Assembly (NCBI GenBank): GCA_947462925.1
Contig: CANHQP010000017.1
Span: forward strand, 1-64,000
DNA from: Flavobacteriia bacterium
GTDB taxonomy: Bacteria; Bacteroidota; Bacteroidia; Flavobacteriales_D; Crocinitomicaceae
DNA length: 64,000 nt
Reading direction: 5' to 3'
A program made the position numbers and the translations under genes. Shown piece after piece: positions 44,835-54,800 of this stretch; positions within the stretch are counted from its first letter, which is position 1, and each line of letters starts with the position of its first letter. Below the pieces are notes generated by a model that saw only the letters and a program-made list of their open reading frames with translations, had not been told where the DNA came from and ran no database searches.

Positions 44835-45941
44835 CTAGTGAATTCCAGGTGCAAAATCATTATTTCCCAGGTTTTTCAACATGATCGTGTGCTCACGTAA
44901 AGCACCATACCACGTTTTTTGAGAAATATAAGGTAAATTGAATTCTTTTGCTGTTTCTTTGACAATTTTCGCCAATTTATCATAGTGTACATGACAAATG
45001 TTTGGAAACAAATGGTGTTCAATTTGAAAATTTAAACCGCCAACATACCAAGAAAACAATTTCGCTTTAGGTGCAAAATTAGCTGTGTTATATAATTGAC
45101 TAACAGCCCAGTCGGCATCAATATTTCCTGATTCATCAGGCACAGGATAATAAGAAGTCGGCACAACGTGAGCAGGCTGAAAAATCATTGCCAAAATTAA
45201 TCCTGCGATAAATTGCATCGCCAAGAAACCTAAAATTGTCGCCCACCAAGGCAAAGAAGAAAACACAAACGGAAGTCCAAAAATCACAGCGAAATACAAG
45301 ACTTTCGAAATAATTATTGAAGTTAACAATTGACCATAAGTAATGTCTTGCGTTTTCATCAAATCCATTTTATTATACCTTACTGCCTGACGATAGTCCT
45401 TTACAGTACACCACATTAAAGTCATCAAACAATACAAAAACCAAGCGTAAATGTGTTGGTATTTATGCAATTTATATCTTTTTGCGTGCGGTGAAAAGCG
45501 CATCACTTTACCAGGATTGATATCCTCATCCATACCTGTAACATTCGTGTAAGTATGGTGTAGAATATTGTGCTGAATTCTCCAGTTTACATCAGAACCA
45601 CCTAAAGCGAAAATGACAAAACCAAGTGCTTTATTGATGTATTTGTTCTTTGAATAAGCCCCATGATTTGCATCGTGCATAATTGATAAGCCAATTCCAG
45701 CCATTCCGAAACCCATCACAAGCCACATCAAAAACGAAATCAAAGGACTTTCAATGACTGTTAAAAGTAAAACAAAGGGAACAACATACAAGGCAATCAT
45801 GAAAATGGTCTTGATTACCATATTTGTATTAGCAAATCTCGATTTTTTTGTCTCTTTAAAATATTCTCTAACGCGCTGTTGCAACGTTTTATAAAACTCC
45901 ACATTGTGACTTTTGGAGAAAGAAATAGAAGGAATACTCAT
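44835..45941 (-). CDS. Membrane fatty acid desaturase
   Basis: A 368-residue diiron desaturase embedded in the inner membrane, introducing a double bond in acyl chains. Three histidine boxes are present: HDANH (about residue 90), HNILHH (about 125) and QIEHH (about 305); glutamine before the last box occurs in front-end and acyl-CoA/acyl-lipid desaturases. Hydrophobic helices flank the boxes. I chose ATG at 45941 over GTG at 45950; the TATCTTTG element lies 22 bases upstream. No electron-transfer domain is fused. Acyl position is not predictable. Confidence 0.9.
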   Translation of the reverse strand: MSIPSISFSKSHNVEFYKTLQQRVREYFKETKKSRFANTNMVIKTIFMIALYVVPFVLLLTVIESPLISFLMWLVMGFGMAGIGLSIMHDANHGAYSKNKYINKALGFVIFALGGSDVNWRIQHNILHHTYTNVTGMDEDINPGKVMRFSPHAKRYKLHKYQHIYAWFLYCLMTLMWCTVKDYRQAVRYNKMDLMKTQDITYGQLLTSIIISKVLYFAVIFGLPFVFSSLPWWATILGFLAMQFIAGLILAMIFQPAHVVPTSYYPVPDESGNIDADWAVSQLYNTANFAPKAKLFSWYVGGLNFQIEHHLFPNICHVHYDKLAKIVKETAKEFNLPYISQKTWYGALREHTIMLKNLGNNDFAPGIH

Positions 45942-45962
45942 AGTTTTCACATAAATTTAACA

Positions 45963-45970
45963 CAAAGATA
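45963..45970 (-). promoter_or_regulatory. -7 element of the desaturase-MmcQ-S4 operon
   Basis: TATCTTTG on the minus strand, 22 bases before the ATG at 45941. Confidence 0.55.
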
Positions 45971-46055
45971 AGAAATTTAAAACTATGTAATCTTTAATTC
46001 GATTAAATAGTCCATGGTAAATTGTTCAAAAACTGAACTTGAACATAAATAACAC

Positions 46056-46063
46056 TAATTTTG
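46056..46063 (+). promoter_or_regulatory. -7 element of ispG
   Basis: TAATTTTG fits TAnnTTTG and lies 30 bases before the ATG at 46093. It decides the start: the longer frame from 46039 would begin upstream of it. Confidence 0.5.
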
Positions 46064-46092
46064 TTGTGTTAACGGCAATATCAAAAAAAGCG

Positions 46093-48024
46093 ATGGAAAA
46101 TAAGCAAAGTTCGAAAAAATACTGTGTAGATTATTTTAATAGAAATAGGTACGTTACACGTGAAATCTCGATTGGAAATCTAAAAATTGGAGGAAATCAA
46201 CCAATCAGACCACAATCGATGACAACGACGGACACGATGGATACAGATAAATCCGTTGAACAATCAATTCGAATGATTGAAGCTGGATGTGAACTCGTTA
46301 GACTAACTGCACCAAGCAAAAAAGAAGCTGAAAACTTAGGTAAAATCAGCGATAAACTAAAATCGCTTGGATATAATACTCCGCTTGTTGCAGACATACA
46401 TTTTACGCCAAATGCAGCGGAAATTGCTGCCAAATTGATTGAAAAAGTTCGTGTAAATCCTGGAAATTACGCTGACAAGAAAAAATTTGAAGAAATTGAT
46501 TTTACAGATGATTCATATCTTGCTGAATTAAAGAGAATTGAAGAAAAATTCATGCCGCTTGTTCAGATATGTAAAGATCATGGAACCGCAATGCGAATTG
46601 GCACGAATCACGGATCACTTTCTGATAGAATCTTGAGTCGATTCGGAGATACACCGGAAGGAATGGTAGAATCGGCAATGGAATTTTTAAGAATTTGCCA
46701 AAAAATGGACTACCACAACCTTGCCATCTCAATGAAAGCAAGTAATACTTTAGTCATGGTTCAAGCATACCGACTATTAGTTGCAACTATGGAAGCTGAA
46801 GGTATGAATTATCCATTACATTTAGGTGTAACAGAAGCTGGAGACGGCGAAGATGGAAGAATTAAATCTGCAGTTGGAATTGGAGCACTTCTTGAAGACG
46901 GATTAGGTGATACCATTAGAGTTTCTTTAACTGAAGATCCTGAATTTGAAATACCTGTGGCTAAAAAATTAATTAACAAATACAGTTCAAAAAACAATAA
47001 TTTTAACATTAAAACTAATTTATTAGTTAATTATAATCCTTATAATTATTCAAAAAGACATAGCCAAACAATTCAAAATATTGGAGGGAAAAATGTCCCA
47101 ATTGTATTTGCAGACCTATCAAAAAAAGATGAAATATTACCAGCAAATTTTTACGGATTTGGATACAATTATTCTGTAAGTCTAGATAAATGGAATTTAC
47201 AAGATCTAGCTGCAGACTTTGTTTTTCTGGGAGAAAATGAATTAAACTTCGAAATTCCAGGAACCTTGGGGGCTGTTTTTGAATACAAAAAATGGAAAGA
47301 AAAATACCAAAACCAAAAACATTGTTACCCAATTCTAACAAGTGGCGAAGCAAAGGATATACGTTTGGAAAATTTACACTTTATGGAACTGACTGCTGAC
47401 TCTATAGATATAGAAACATGCAAAAACAGACCTAACTGTGTATTCGTATTCACGACCAAATACGACAATAAAACCCAAGTTTACCGATATGCAAGAACAC
47501 TTTTAGAAAACAACCAAATTAATAACCCAGTAATTCTAAAATACACAAGCGAAATTGAAGACCTAGAAACATTTCAATTGAATGTATCGAGTGATTCCGG
47601 AAATCAATTCATCGACGGTTTTGGAGACGGAATTTGGATTGAAGCAAAGCAACCAATGACCATAATTAATTCTTTGTCTTTTGGAATTTTACAAGCAACA
47701 AGAACAAGAATTTCAAAAACGGAATACATTTCTTGTCCATCTTGTGGAAGAACACTTTTCGATTTACAAGAAACAACTGCCAAAATTAGAAACAGAACAT
47801 CTCATCTTAAAGGTATAAAAATCGGTATTATGGGATGCATTGTAAATGGTCCAGGTGAAATGGCTGATGCAGATTATGGATATGTCGGAACAGGTCCAGG
47901 TAAAATCCATTTATACAAAGAAAAAGAAATTGTAAGAAAAAATGTTCCTGAACAAGAAGCAGTAGATACATTAATTGAACTGATTAAAGAAAACGGCGAC
48001 TGGATAGAACCAATCAAAAACTAA
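46093..48024 (+). CDS. ispG: 4-hydroxy-3-methylbut-2-enyl-diphosphate synthase, large Bacteroidota form
   Basis: Converts methylerythritol cyclodiphosphate to HMBPP in the MEP isoprenoid pathway. At 643 residues it is the large three-domain form known from Bacteroidota, Chlamydiae and plants, with an extra domain inserted between the TIM barrel (PQSMTTTDTMDTDKSVEQ near residue 38, ADIHFTPNAAE, MRIGTNHGSL) and the Fe-S domain. The [4Fe-4S] ligands are in SCPSCGRTLF and MGCIVNGPGE near the C-terminus. It stands alone with its own promoter and terminator. Confidence 0.95.
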   Translation: MENKQSSKKYCVDYFNRNRYVTREISIGNLKIGGNQPIRPQSMTTTDTMDTDKSVEQSIRMIEAGCELVRLTAPSKKEAENLGKISDKLKSLGYNTPLVADIHFTPNAAEIAAKLIEKVRVNPGNYADKKKFEEIDFTDDSYLAELKRIEEKFMPLVQICKDHGTAMRIGTNHGSLSDRILSRFGDTPEGMVESAMEFLRICQKMDYHNLAISMKASNTLVMVQAYRLLVATMEAEGMNYPLHLGVTEAGDGEDGRIKSAVGIGALLEDGLGDTIRVSLTEDPEFEIPVAKKLINKYSSKNNNFNIKTNLLVNYNPYNYSKRHSQTIQNIGGKNVPIVFADLSKKDEILPANFYGFGYNYSVSLDKWNLQDLAADFVFLGENELNFEIPGTLGAVFEYKKWKEKYQNQKHCYPILTSGEAKDIRLENLHFMELTADSIDIETCKNRPNCVFVFTTKYDNKTQVYRYARTLLENNQINNPVILKYTSEIEDLETFQLNVSSDSGNQFIDGFGDGIWIEAKQPMTIINSLSFGILQATRTRISKTEYISCPSCGRTLFDLQETTAKIRNRTSHLKGIKIGIMGCIVNGPGEMADADYGYVGTGPGKIHLYKEKEIVRKNVPEQEAVDTLIELIKENGDWIEPIKN

Positions 48025-48044
48025 ATTCCAACGCAAAAAAATAA

Positions 48045-48081
48045 AAAAAGGGTGAAACTGTTAAAAATTTCACCCTTTCTA
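48045..48081. terminator. Bidirectional terminator
   Basis: AAAGGGTGAAA / TTTCACCCTTT with A- and T-rich flanks between the convergent ispG and methyltransferase genes. Confidence 0.82.
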
Positions 48082-48145
48082 ATTTAATATCTCTAATGAC
48101 CCAATGTGATTCTATCCCAAACAAGATAAAACGCGCTCAAATCGC

Positions 48146-49027
48146 TTAAATTTTCTTAAAAACATAGATTTGGGAACTAAACCCACCACTTTTTGCGTTA
48201 AAATTTGATTTTAGTCCATTAATTACACCAGACACAATATTTCCTGACTTATACTTTTCAGAAAGCATACTTACATAAAATGCGTCAAATTTCATTGGCA
48301 GCACTTCAACACATTCCATCTCAAATTGAGAAAATAAATTTCTGATGGTCTTTTCTTGGAAATGATATAAATGTCGAGGCACATCAAATGCCGCCCAAAA
48401 GGAACCATAGTGTTTAGCATCCCAAGATGACATGTTAGGAACGGCAACAATAAATACACCGTCCTTTTTCAACACTCTCACAAATTCCTTCAAGTCTCTT
48501 TTCAAATGATAAACATGTTCTAGAACGTGCCACATGGTAATCACATCTTTAGAATCAGATGCCATGGTTTGAATCTCCGACAAATTCTGTAAAGACAAAC
48601 CAAACTCTTTTTTTGCAAAATCCTTTGCATCTTGATCAGGTTCTAATCCCTGAACTTGGAATCCTGAAATTCTTGAAGCGTTTAAAAAGTGTCCTGTACC
48701 TGAACCAATATCAAGTAAGTTTTTTCCCTTTGCTAATCGACTAACTAAATTTACTTTTCTTTTTAAAGTGATATTTCTTACAACATTGTAAGCTTTATTA
48801 ATCAAACCAGACTTAGAACTTGAATGAGAAATATAATTTTCACTCTTATAATAATTACCTATAAATTCTTCCGAAGGAATAGGGTTAGTAAAATGAAACC
48901 CACAAGAATTGCAATTTACTATTTTAAAAATTTCCTTAGTAATCATGTGATCAGGCAGAGTCATAAATTCAGACAACAATATACCTTCACAAACAGGACA
49001 ATTTGTATATGTTTTAATTTGTTCCAC
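48146..49027 (-). CDS. Class I SAM-dependent methyltransferase with N-terminal zinc-ribbon-like motif
   Basis: A 293-residue enzyme. The N-terminus has CPVC (about residue 10) and CNSCGFHFTNPIP (about 39-50), a zinc-ribbon-like pair seen in SAM methyltransferases of envelope sugar clusters. Motif I is NLLDIGSGTGHFLN (about residue 103) and the GVFIVAVPNMSSWDAKHYG stretch follows. It begins at GTG in the same frame as the mnmG stop, inside a parS-like site (49020-49035), with no other start that keeps the ribbon. The substrate is unknown. It is last in the DUF4175-RsbW-ybeY-mnmG run. Confidence 0.8.
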   Translation of the reverse strand: MEQIKTYTNCPVCEGILLSEFMTLPDHMITKEIFKIVNCNSCGFHFTNPIPSEEFIGNYYKSENYISHSSSKSGLINKAYNVVRNITLKRKVNLVSRLAKGKNLLDIGSGTGHFLNASRISGFQVQGLEPDQDAKDFAKKEFGLSLQNLSEIQTMASDSKDVITMWHVLEHVYHLKRDLKEFVRVLKKDGVFIVAVPNMSSWDAKHYGSFWAAFDVPRHLYHFQEKTIRNLFSQFEMECVEVLPMKFDAFYVSMLSEKYKSGNIVSGVINGLKSNFNAKSGGFSSQIYVFKKI

Positions 49028-49035
49028 GTGAAACT
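49020..49035. promoter_or_regulatory. parS: parS-like centromere site
   Basis: TGTTCCACGTGAAACT is a near-palindrome differing from TGTTNCACGTGAAACA at one base. It covers two bases of the mnmG stop codon and the GTG start of the methyltransferase. Confidence 0.75.
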
Positions 49036-50905
49036 ATCTCCCTAAATAAATTAACAAAACAGAAATATCACTAGGTGATATCCCACTAATTCTTGAAGCC
49101 TGACCTATGGTAGCAGGCTTAATAGCAATAAATTTCTCGCGCGCCTCGAGGCTAATACTCTTTAACTCTTTATAATCTATGTCCAAAGGAATCTTTAAAT
49201 CGTCTAAACGATTCATCTTAGACGCCATTTCTTCTTCTCTTTGAATATAACCTTCATATTTCAATTGAATTTCAGTTTGTATAGAAATATCGGGATGGAC
49301 TGAATCAAATTCATTGACCAACGAATCTATTTCAGTACTCATTTCCTTTAGTTCACTCAAACCTATCAGAGGTCGCGTAATTAAGGAAGAAAACTTTACT
49401 TGTTGATTAATCTCAGCTGAACCCAACATTTCTAAAACAGGATTGGCTTGACTAGGAGTTACACCAATAGATTTAAGTTTTATCTTAAAATCAGACACCC
49501 CTTGCTTCTTTGCAGACACTTTCTCCATAGCGTCATCATCTAACAAACCTATTGCATGCCCTAAAGGAGAAAGACGCAAATCTGCATTATCTTGCCGCAA
49601 TAAAATTCTATACTCAGCACGACTTGTAAACATACGATAAGGCTCTTTAGTGCCTTTGGTAATCAAATCATCGATCAGTACACCAATGTATGCATCAGAC
49701 CGTGTAAGAATAAAATCGTCTTTGCTTTGCACTTTTCTACTTGCATTTATTCCCGCCATTAAACCTTGACAAGCCGCTTCTTCATAACCGGTAGTACCAT
49801 TAATCTGTCCAGCAAAAAACAAACCACTTACCAATTTAGTTTCCAAAGTATGTTTTAATTGAGTAGGAGGGAAGTAGTCATACTCAATCGCATAACCTGG
49901 CCTAAACATCTTTGCATTCTCGAACCCAGGAACAGAGTGCAAAGCTTGCAATTGAATTTCCTCTGGTAAAGAAGTACTAAAACCATTAACATAAATCTCA
50001 CAAGTGTTCCAACCTTCAGGCTCTACAAATAATTGATGTCGATCTCTCTCCGCAAAACGATTAATCTTGTCCTCAATACTTGGACAATAACGTGGTCCTC
50101 TACTTTGAATAGAACCATTAAACATCGGCGAACGATCAAAACCTGTTCTCAGAATATCATGAGTCTCTTCATTCGTATATGTTATGTGACATGCACGCTG
50201 TTTACTTAAAGCTAAAGTATCAGAAAAGCTAAACTTGGAAGGATTAACATCACCATCTTGAACCTCCATTTTAGAATAATCCAAAGATCTGCCATCAATT
50301 CTAGGAGGAGTACCGGTCTTCATACGACCAGATTCAAAACCTAATCGCTCCAAATCTTCAGTGATTCCAAACGAAGCTTTCTCTCCAATTCTACCACCAC
50401 CAAACTGTTTTTCTCCAAGATGAATCAAACCATTCAAAAAAGTACCATTTGTCAAGACAACAGCATCCGCATAAACCTCCATACCAATGGAAGTTTTAAC
50501 TCCGGCAATTGAATCACCAGAAACAATTAAACCAGTAACAGTATCCTGCCAAAAATCAACATTGTGATTTCTCTCCAACAACAACCTCCATTCTTCAGCG
50601 AATTTCATCCTGTCATTTTGCGTCCGTGGACTCCACATAGCTGGTCCTTTTGACAAATTCAACATCCTAAACTGAATTGCACTCAAATCTGAAACAATTC
50701 CACTTCCACCACCCAAAGCATCAATTTCACGAACAATCTGACCTTTTGCAACACCACCCATAGCAGGATTACAACTCATTTGAGCAATGGAATTCATATT
50801 CATTGTAATCAACAACACACAACTTCCCAACTTAGCAGCAGCATTAGCGGCTTCACAACCAGCATGACCACCACCCACAACAATGACATCGTATTTTTTA
50901 AGCAT
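49034..50905 (-). CDS. mnmG: tRNA uridine-5-carboxymethylaminomethyl modification enzyme MnmG (GidA)
   Basis: With MnmE it builds cmnm5U at the wobble position of tRNAs, using FAD and NADH. The 623-residue length is normal. The N-terminal [21 protein letters not shown] is the FAD-binding dinucleotide motif; family blocks [31 protein letters not shown] and [16 protein letters not shown] are intact. It follows ybeY by 58 bases that hold two parS sites. The classic gidA location near chromosome origins fits the parS cluster here. Confidence 0.97.
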   Translation of the reverse strand: MLKKYDVIVVGGGHAGCEAANAAAKLGSCVLLITMNMNSIAQMSCNPAMGGVAKGQIVREIDALGGGSGIVSDLSAIQFRMLNLSKGPAMWSPRTQNDRMKFAEEWRLLLERNHNVDFWQDTVTGLIVSGDSIAGVKTSIGMEVYADAVVLTNGTFLNGLIHLGEKQFGGGRIGEKASFGITEDLERLGFESGRMKTGTPPRIDGRSLDYSKMEVQDGDVNPSKFSFSDTLALSKQRACHITYTNEETHDILRTGFDRSPMFNGSIQSRGPRYCPSIEDKINRFAERDRHQLFVEPEGWNTCEIYVNGFSTSLPEEIQLQALHSVPGFENAKMFRPGYAIEYDYFPPTQLKHTLETKLVSGLFFAGQINGTTGYEEAACQGLMAGINASRKVQSKDDFILTRSDAYIGVLIDDLITKGTKEPYRMFTSRAEYRILLRQDNADLRLSPLGHAIGLLDDDAMEKVSAKKQGVSDFKIKLKSIGVTPSQANPVLEMLGSAEINQQVKFSSLITRPLIGLSELKEMSTEIDSLVNEFDSVHPDISIQTEIQLKYEGYIQREEEMASKMNRLDDLKIPLDIDYKELKSISLEAREKFIAIKPATIGQASRISGISPSDISVLLIYLGR

Positions 50906-50912
50906 TTTTTAA

Positions 50913-50928
50913 TGTTTCACGTGAAACA
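50913..50928. promoter_or_regulatory. parS: parS centromere site (exact consensus)
   Basis: TGTTTCACGTGAAACA is a perfect palindrome and an exact match to the ParB/Spo0J-binding parS consensus. It lies 8 bases before the mnmG ATG, in the ybeY-mnmG gap. Confidence 0.92.
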
Positions 50929-50959
50929 AAATTAGTTGGAAAGGAAGAATGAAACTAAA

Positions 50960-50975
50960 TGTTTCACGTGAAACT
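50960..50975. promoter_or_regulatory. parS: parS centromere site
   Basis: TGTTTCACGTGAAACT matches 15 of 16 consensus bases. It overlaps the last codons and TGA stop of ybeY, whose final residues it encodes. Confidence 0.85.
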
Positions 50976-51383
50976 AATAAGCTCCAACGCTGCGTCTTCC
51001 TTGTGACGCATAAGGATTTCCTCCTCTTTCGATTTATCCTTAAAACCACACAAGTGTAAAACACCATGAGCAATAACTCGATGCAATTCCTGGAAGAAAG
51101 GAACATCATAGACTGCGGAATTTTCGAACACACGATCAACGCTAATAAATAAATCACCAGAAATCAAATCATCAACACAATAATCAAAAGTGACAATATC
51201 AGTAAAATAATCGTGATTCAAATGCTGTTGGTTAATTTCCAACAAATAATTATCTGAACAAAAAATAAGAGAAACAGCATCTAAAGATTTACCTTCAACG
51301 TTACACAATTGAACTAACCAAGACTCAATCGTAGAAACGGAAAGTTCTAAATCATCTGTTTCCTCATAATTAATATCAACCAT
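50964..51383 (-). CDS. ybeY: rRNA maturation RNase YbeY
   Basis: Metal-dependent endoribonuclease acting in 16S rRNA processing and ribosome quality control. The 139-residue protein has the metal site HGVLHLCGFKD (three ligands, near residue 109) and the FDYCVDDLISGDLFIS segment. ATG at 51383 was chosen over GTG at 51386; it overlaps the stop codon of the upstream ATP-binding protein as TGATG, so translation is coupled. Its 3' end is embedded in a parS site. Confidence 0.93.
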   Translation of the reverse strand: MVDINYEETDDLELSVSTIESWLVQLCNVEGKSLDAVSLIFCSDNYLLEINQQHLNHDYFTDIVTFDYCVDDLISGDLFISVDRVFENSAVYDVPFFQELHRVIAHGVLHLCGFKDKSKEEEILMRHKEDAALELISFT

Positions 51384-51793
51384 CACGCTCTGTTAAAAAA
51401 AATATTTACAACGCGACCACCCTCATCAAACACCAAATCATCAGCAAGATTCTTGATAAGAAAAATTCCGCGACCGTTTTCCTTTTCTATATTTTCAGGA
51501 GCAGTAGGATCAGGTAAATTATCAAAATCAAAACCATTTCCTCTATCTTTGATACTAAAGCAAAGTCGGTCATCTACATCTAAAACTTCCACATCAATAT
51601 CAACATTTGAATTAAATTGATTGCCATGGATCACAGCATTATTGACAGCCTCAGTAACAGCTATCAAAATATTTCCATAAGCATCCTCATGAACACCAAG
51701 GGAACCACAAACACGATCAATCAAAGACTCCACAATAGAAAGACTAGATAATTCTGATGGAACGCTTAATTTTTCAATAACTGTTAAACTCAT
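51383..51793 (-). CDS. RsbW-like ATP-binding (GHKL) regulatory protein
   Basis: A 136-residue serine-kinase/anti-sigma-like protein with a GHKL ATPase fold: N-box AVTEAVNNAVIHGNQ (about residue 47), G1 FSIKDRGNGFDF and the GRGIFLIKNLAD G2 region. RsbW/SpoIIAB relatives phosphorylate STAS antagonist proteins and hold sigma factors, but no STAS or partner sigma gene is adjacent; the nearest ECF sigma factor (58249) has its own anti-sigma gene. ATG at 51793 was preferred over 51811. Middle gene of the DUF4175-ybeY-mnmG operon. Confidence 0.85.
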   Translation of the reverse strand: MSLTVIEKLSVPSELSSLSIVESLIDRVCGSLGVHEDAYGNILIAVTEAVNNAVIHGNQFNSNVDIDVEVLDVDDRLCFSIKDRGNGFDFDNLPDPTAPENIEKENGRGIFLIKNLADDLVFDEGGRVVNIFFNRA

Positions 51794-51816
51794 TTTATAA
51801 GTATTAATCAAAACAA

Positions 51817-54800
51817 TTACAAAACACCATTAAAATACTCACTCGCTTTATCTCTATAGTACTTACGATACATAGGATCAACGGCACGAAGCAATTCAAC
51901 TTGTTTTAGTTTTTGCTGATTATACTCATCAATTCGCTTTTGGTTACTATAATTGAAATTTTTTCCAGATTTAGATTCTCGCTTCTCCTCAAAACCCCTT
52001 TCATTCAAGGCTTTTTCACTCTCCAAAAGTCGCGTTAAAATATCCTGTTGACGCTTTATCATCTCCTTAGAAAAACGCTTATTAATCAAATCCTTTTCTT
52101 GCTGCTCAAGTTCATTGATAAGAGGATTAAGTTTGTTTCCAAGAACCTTTCCTTCTTTATTCATTTCATTTCGCATTTGTTCTAATCGCTGACGAATGGC
52201 AGTTTGCTGAGCCGCCATTTTTGCAATTTCCTTATTACCTAAACCAGGCATGCCTTGAGAACCTTCCCCTTCTTTTTCACCAGGACTTTTACCACCAGGA
52301 TTATTGCCTTTTTTCATCTGCTCTAACTGCTTCTTAAGCATTTCCTTCATGTCACCAGCATCATCACCAGACTTGGGTTTAGAACCTTTACCACCAGGTT
52401 TATCGCAACTGCCAGAGCCGGGCATTTCACTTTGCATTTGGTTTTGCATACTTTGTAAACTCTCATTGAGCATCAACGCCAAATTATTGTAAGCAGTCAT
52501 GACAAATTGCAAGTGCTGACCAAGTTCACGTCTTCTATGTTCATCGATATCCTCTAAACCTAATTCGAAATTTTGTTTAATATCATTGAGTTCCTTGTCA
52601 ATGAAAGTAGCAATCTTAGGTTGTCTTTTTGCAAGCGCTTCTAGACTATCTGCAACAATCTTAGTGTCGTCAATAATATTACGTTGCACACGTCCCAATT
52701 TTCTATAAAAAGGATCGTTGTCACGCACTTTTGAGAACCTCAACATTGTTTCTTCTTGTGTAAAACTTAAAGTCATCAAACTCTCTAAGATAGATCTCAA
52801 AAGATTTATATCCTCATCCTCTTGTTTCTTGTTAGCAGCGGATTGCATCATCTCAAGCTCATCAGCCATTTTCTTCATTTCCTCCGATGACTTTTGTTGA
52901 TTATCACCTGCCTTTTTCTCTTTCTGTTTTTGTAAATTTTCTTTGGCTTCATTCAATTCATTGGTAATCTCTTCCTTCTCTTTCTCTTGATCACCCAAAT
53001 TCATCGGTTTATCTAACGACTCGTTTAAATCTTTTAATTCCTTTAGGTCTTCTTTAACTTGTTCAAACTTATCATTGATCTCCTTTTGTTTTTCTTCAGC
53101 CTTTTGACCATTTAATTGACTTTTCTCAATAGACTCTTTCAATTCTTTCTGCTCTTTAGATAACTCATTCAATTCTTTCTGAATGTCATCCAACTTTTCG
53201 TTGACTTGCAATTTTTTAAGCATTTCCAAACTTCTATCCAACTGCTTTTTCATGTCCTCAGACTTCATTTCAAGCTGGTCCATCTTCTGATTCATTTGGT
53301 TCTTATCTGGAGACTTCATTAAGTCTTCTAACTGTTTCAATAAATCCAATAACTCATCATCCATTACTTCTTCAAGTAACTTCTCAAGCATCTCTTGTTT
53401 CTCAAGTAACTCAGGATCCATTTCAGATAATTGATTCTTCTCATCAATGCTTTCCTGCATTTGCATTTGCATCTGCTCAAGTGACTTCTGTAAGGATTCT
53501 TGTTCCTCTTTCAATTGATTGACTTGATTCAATTTATTCCATTCATTGGACTTAGAATTTAAAGTCTCTTTCTTCAAACGTTGAATATCTTTCTGAAACT
53601 CTTTAGTTCGATTAAGTAAATCGTTTAGTTCCTTCTTAGTCTGATTTTGCGCCTCATCTCTCAATTCATTCAATTCTGACAATGAAGGCAATTCATATAC
53701 AAACATTTGAGAACGAACACTTTTACTTCCGTTCACACCATCATTATCACTTACAATGAAATAATACTCAATCTTATCATTTACAGCAAGTTCCTCACGT
53801 CGAAAATCTATTGCAAACGTGAATGGCATGTCAGTTCCATAAGTTTTAGCAACAGAAAGTTTCTGCTGCTTTTTTATCCCCTTTTCTGATACTATTTGAT
53901 AATAGAAAGTCAAAGAGCTTAATCCGTAATCATCCGAAATTTGACCCTCAAAAAAGCGTATTGCATCAGAAACAGTATCACTAGTCTCCTTGGCTTGAAT
54001 ACTCGGGAAAGCATCTTTCAAAACGGCAATTGAATAGTTCAAAGAATCTTTTTTGGAGGTCGAAGCATTGGTTAAAGATACTTTCAAATCGGTAGAGTTT
54101 CTAAACTTTCTTCTAACCTTAAAGTCTTGTTCACTAAAAAACTGCGTCGAATCATTCCACTTGAACGAAACTTTTGATGTGTTTTTAGTCAACACACTCC
54201 ATTCTACAATTGTTCCCTCTGGAATTTCCAAATCACCCGCATTTGAAACAATTTCATCTTTCTTACCTAAATAAGATGGGTAATGAATCGATGCCTGAAA
54301 ACGCCCAATGGCAGACTTTGGAACCACAGGAAGTAAATATTCCTTACTTGAGAAACCATTGGCTTCAAAATGAAAAACAGCGTCTTCCTTTAGGTTCTTA
54401 AAAATATAAAAGCTAGCTATCTTAGAAGTTCTATTCATTAGAAACTTCCCTTGAGAACTTACCAAATAAATCTTTTCTGGCAATTCATCACCCTTCAATT
54501 TAACGGCCACAGGAATGTCTTGACCTTCCTCAAAACCGTCAAGTGGAGTGGTCAAAATAAAATCAAACGGCGCTTCAATGGCAAATTCTTGATTGTAATG
54601 TACAATGCGGTTTGTACCCTGAGTAATTAACTTTGGAAAAGCCAAAGAAATGAATACAAAAACAACCATAATAGGCACAACATATTTGGCATACTTTAAA
54701 TTTTTCTTCAAATCAATCCCGTTTACAAACGGAACGATAGACAAACTTTGAGATTTTTGTACCACGCTGGCCCTGATCAATTCGAAATTAACATCTTGAT

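Noticed and set aside
46152-46167. CGTTACACGTGAAATC, a weak parS-like match in ispG
   Set aside because: Three mismatches to TGTTNCACGTGAAACA and no palindrome; likely chance.
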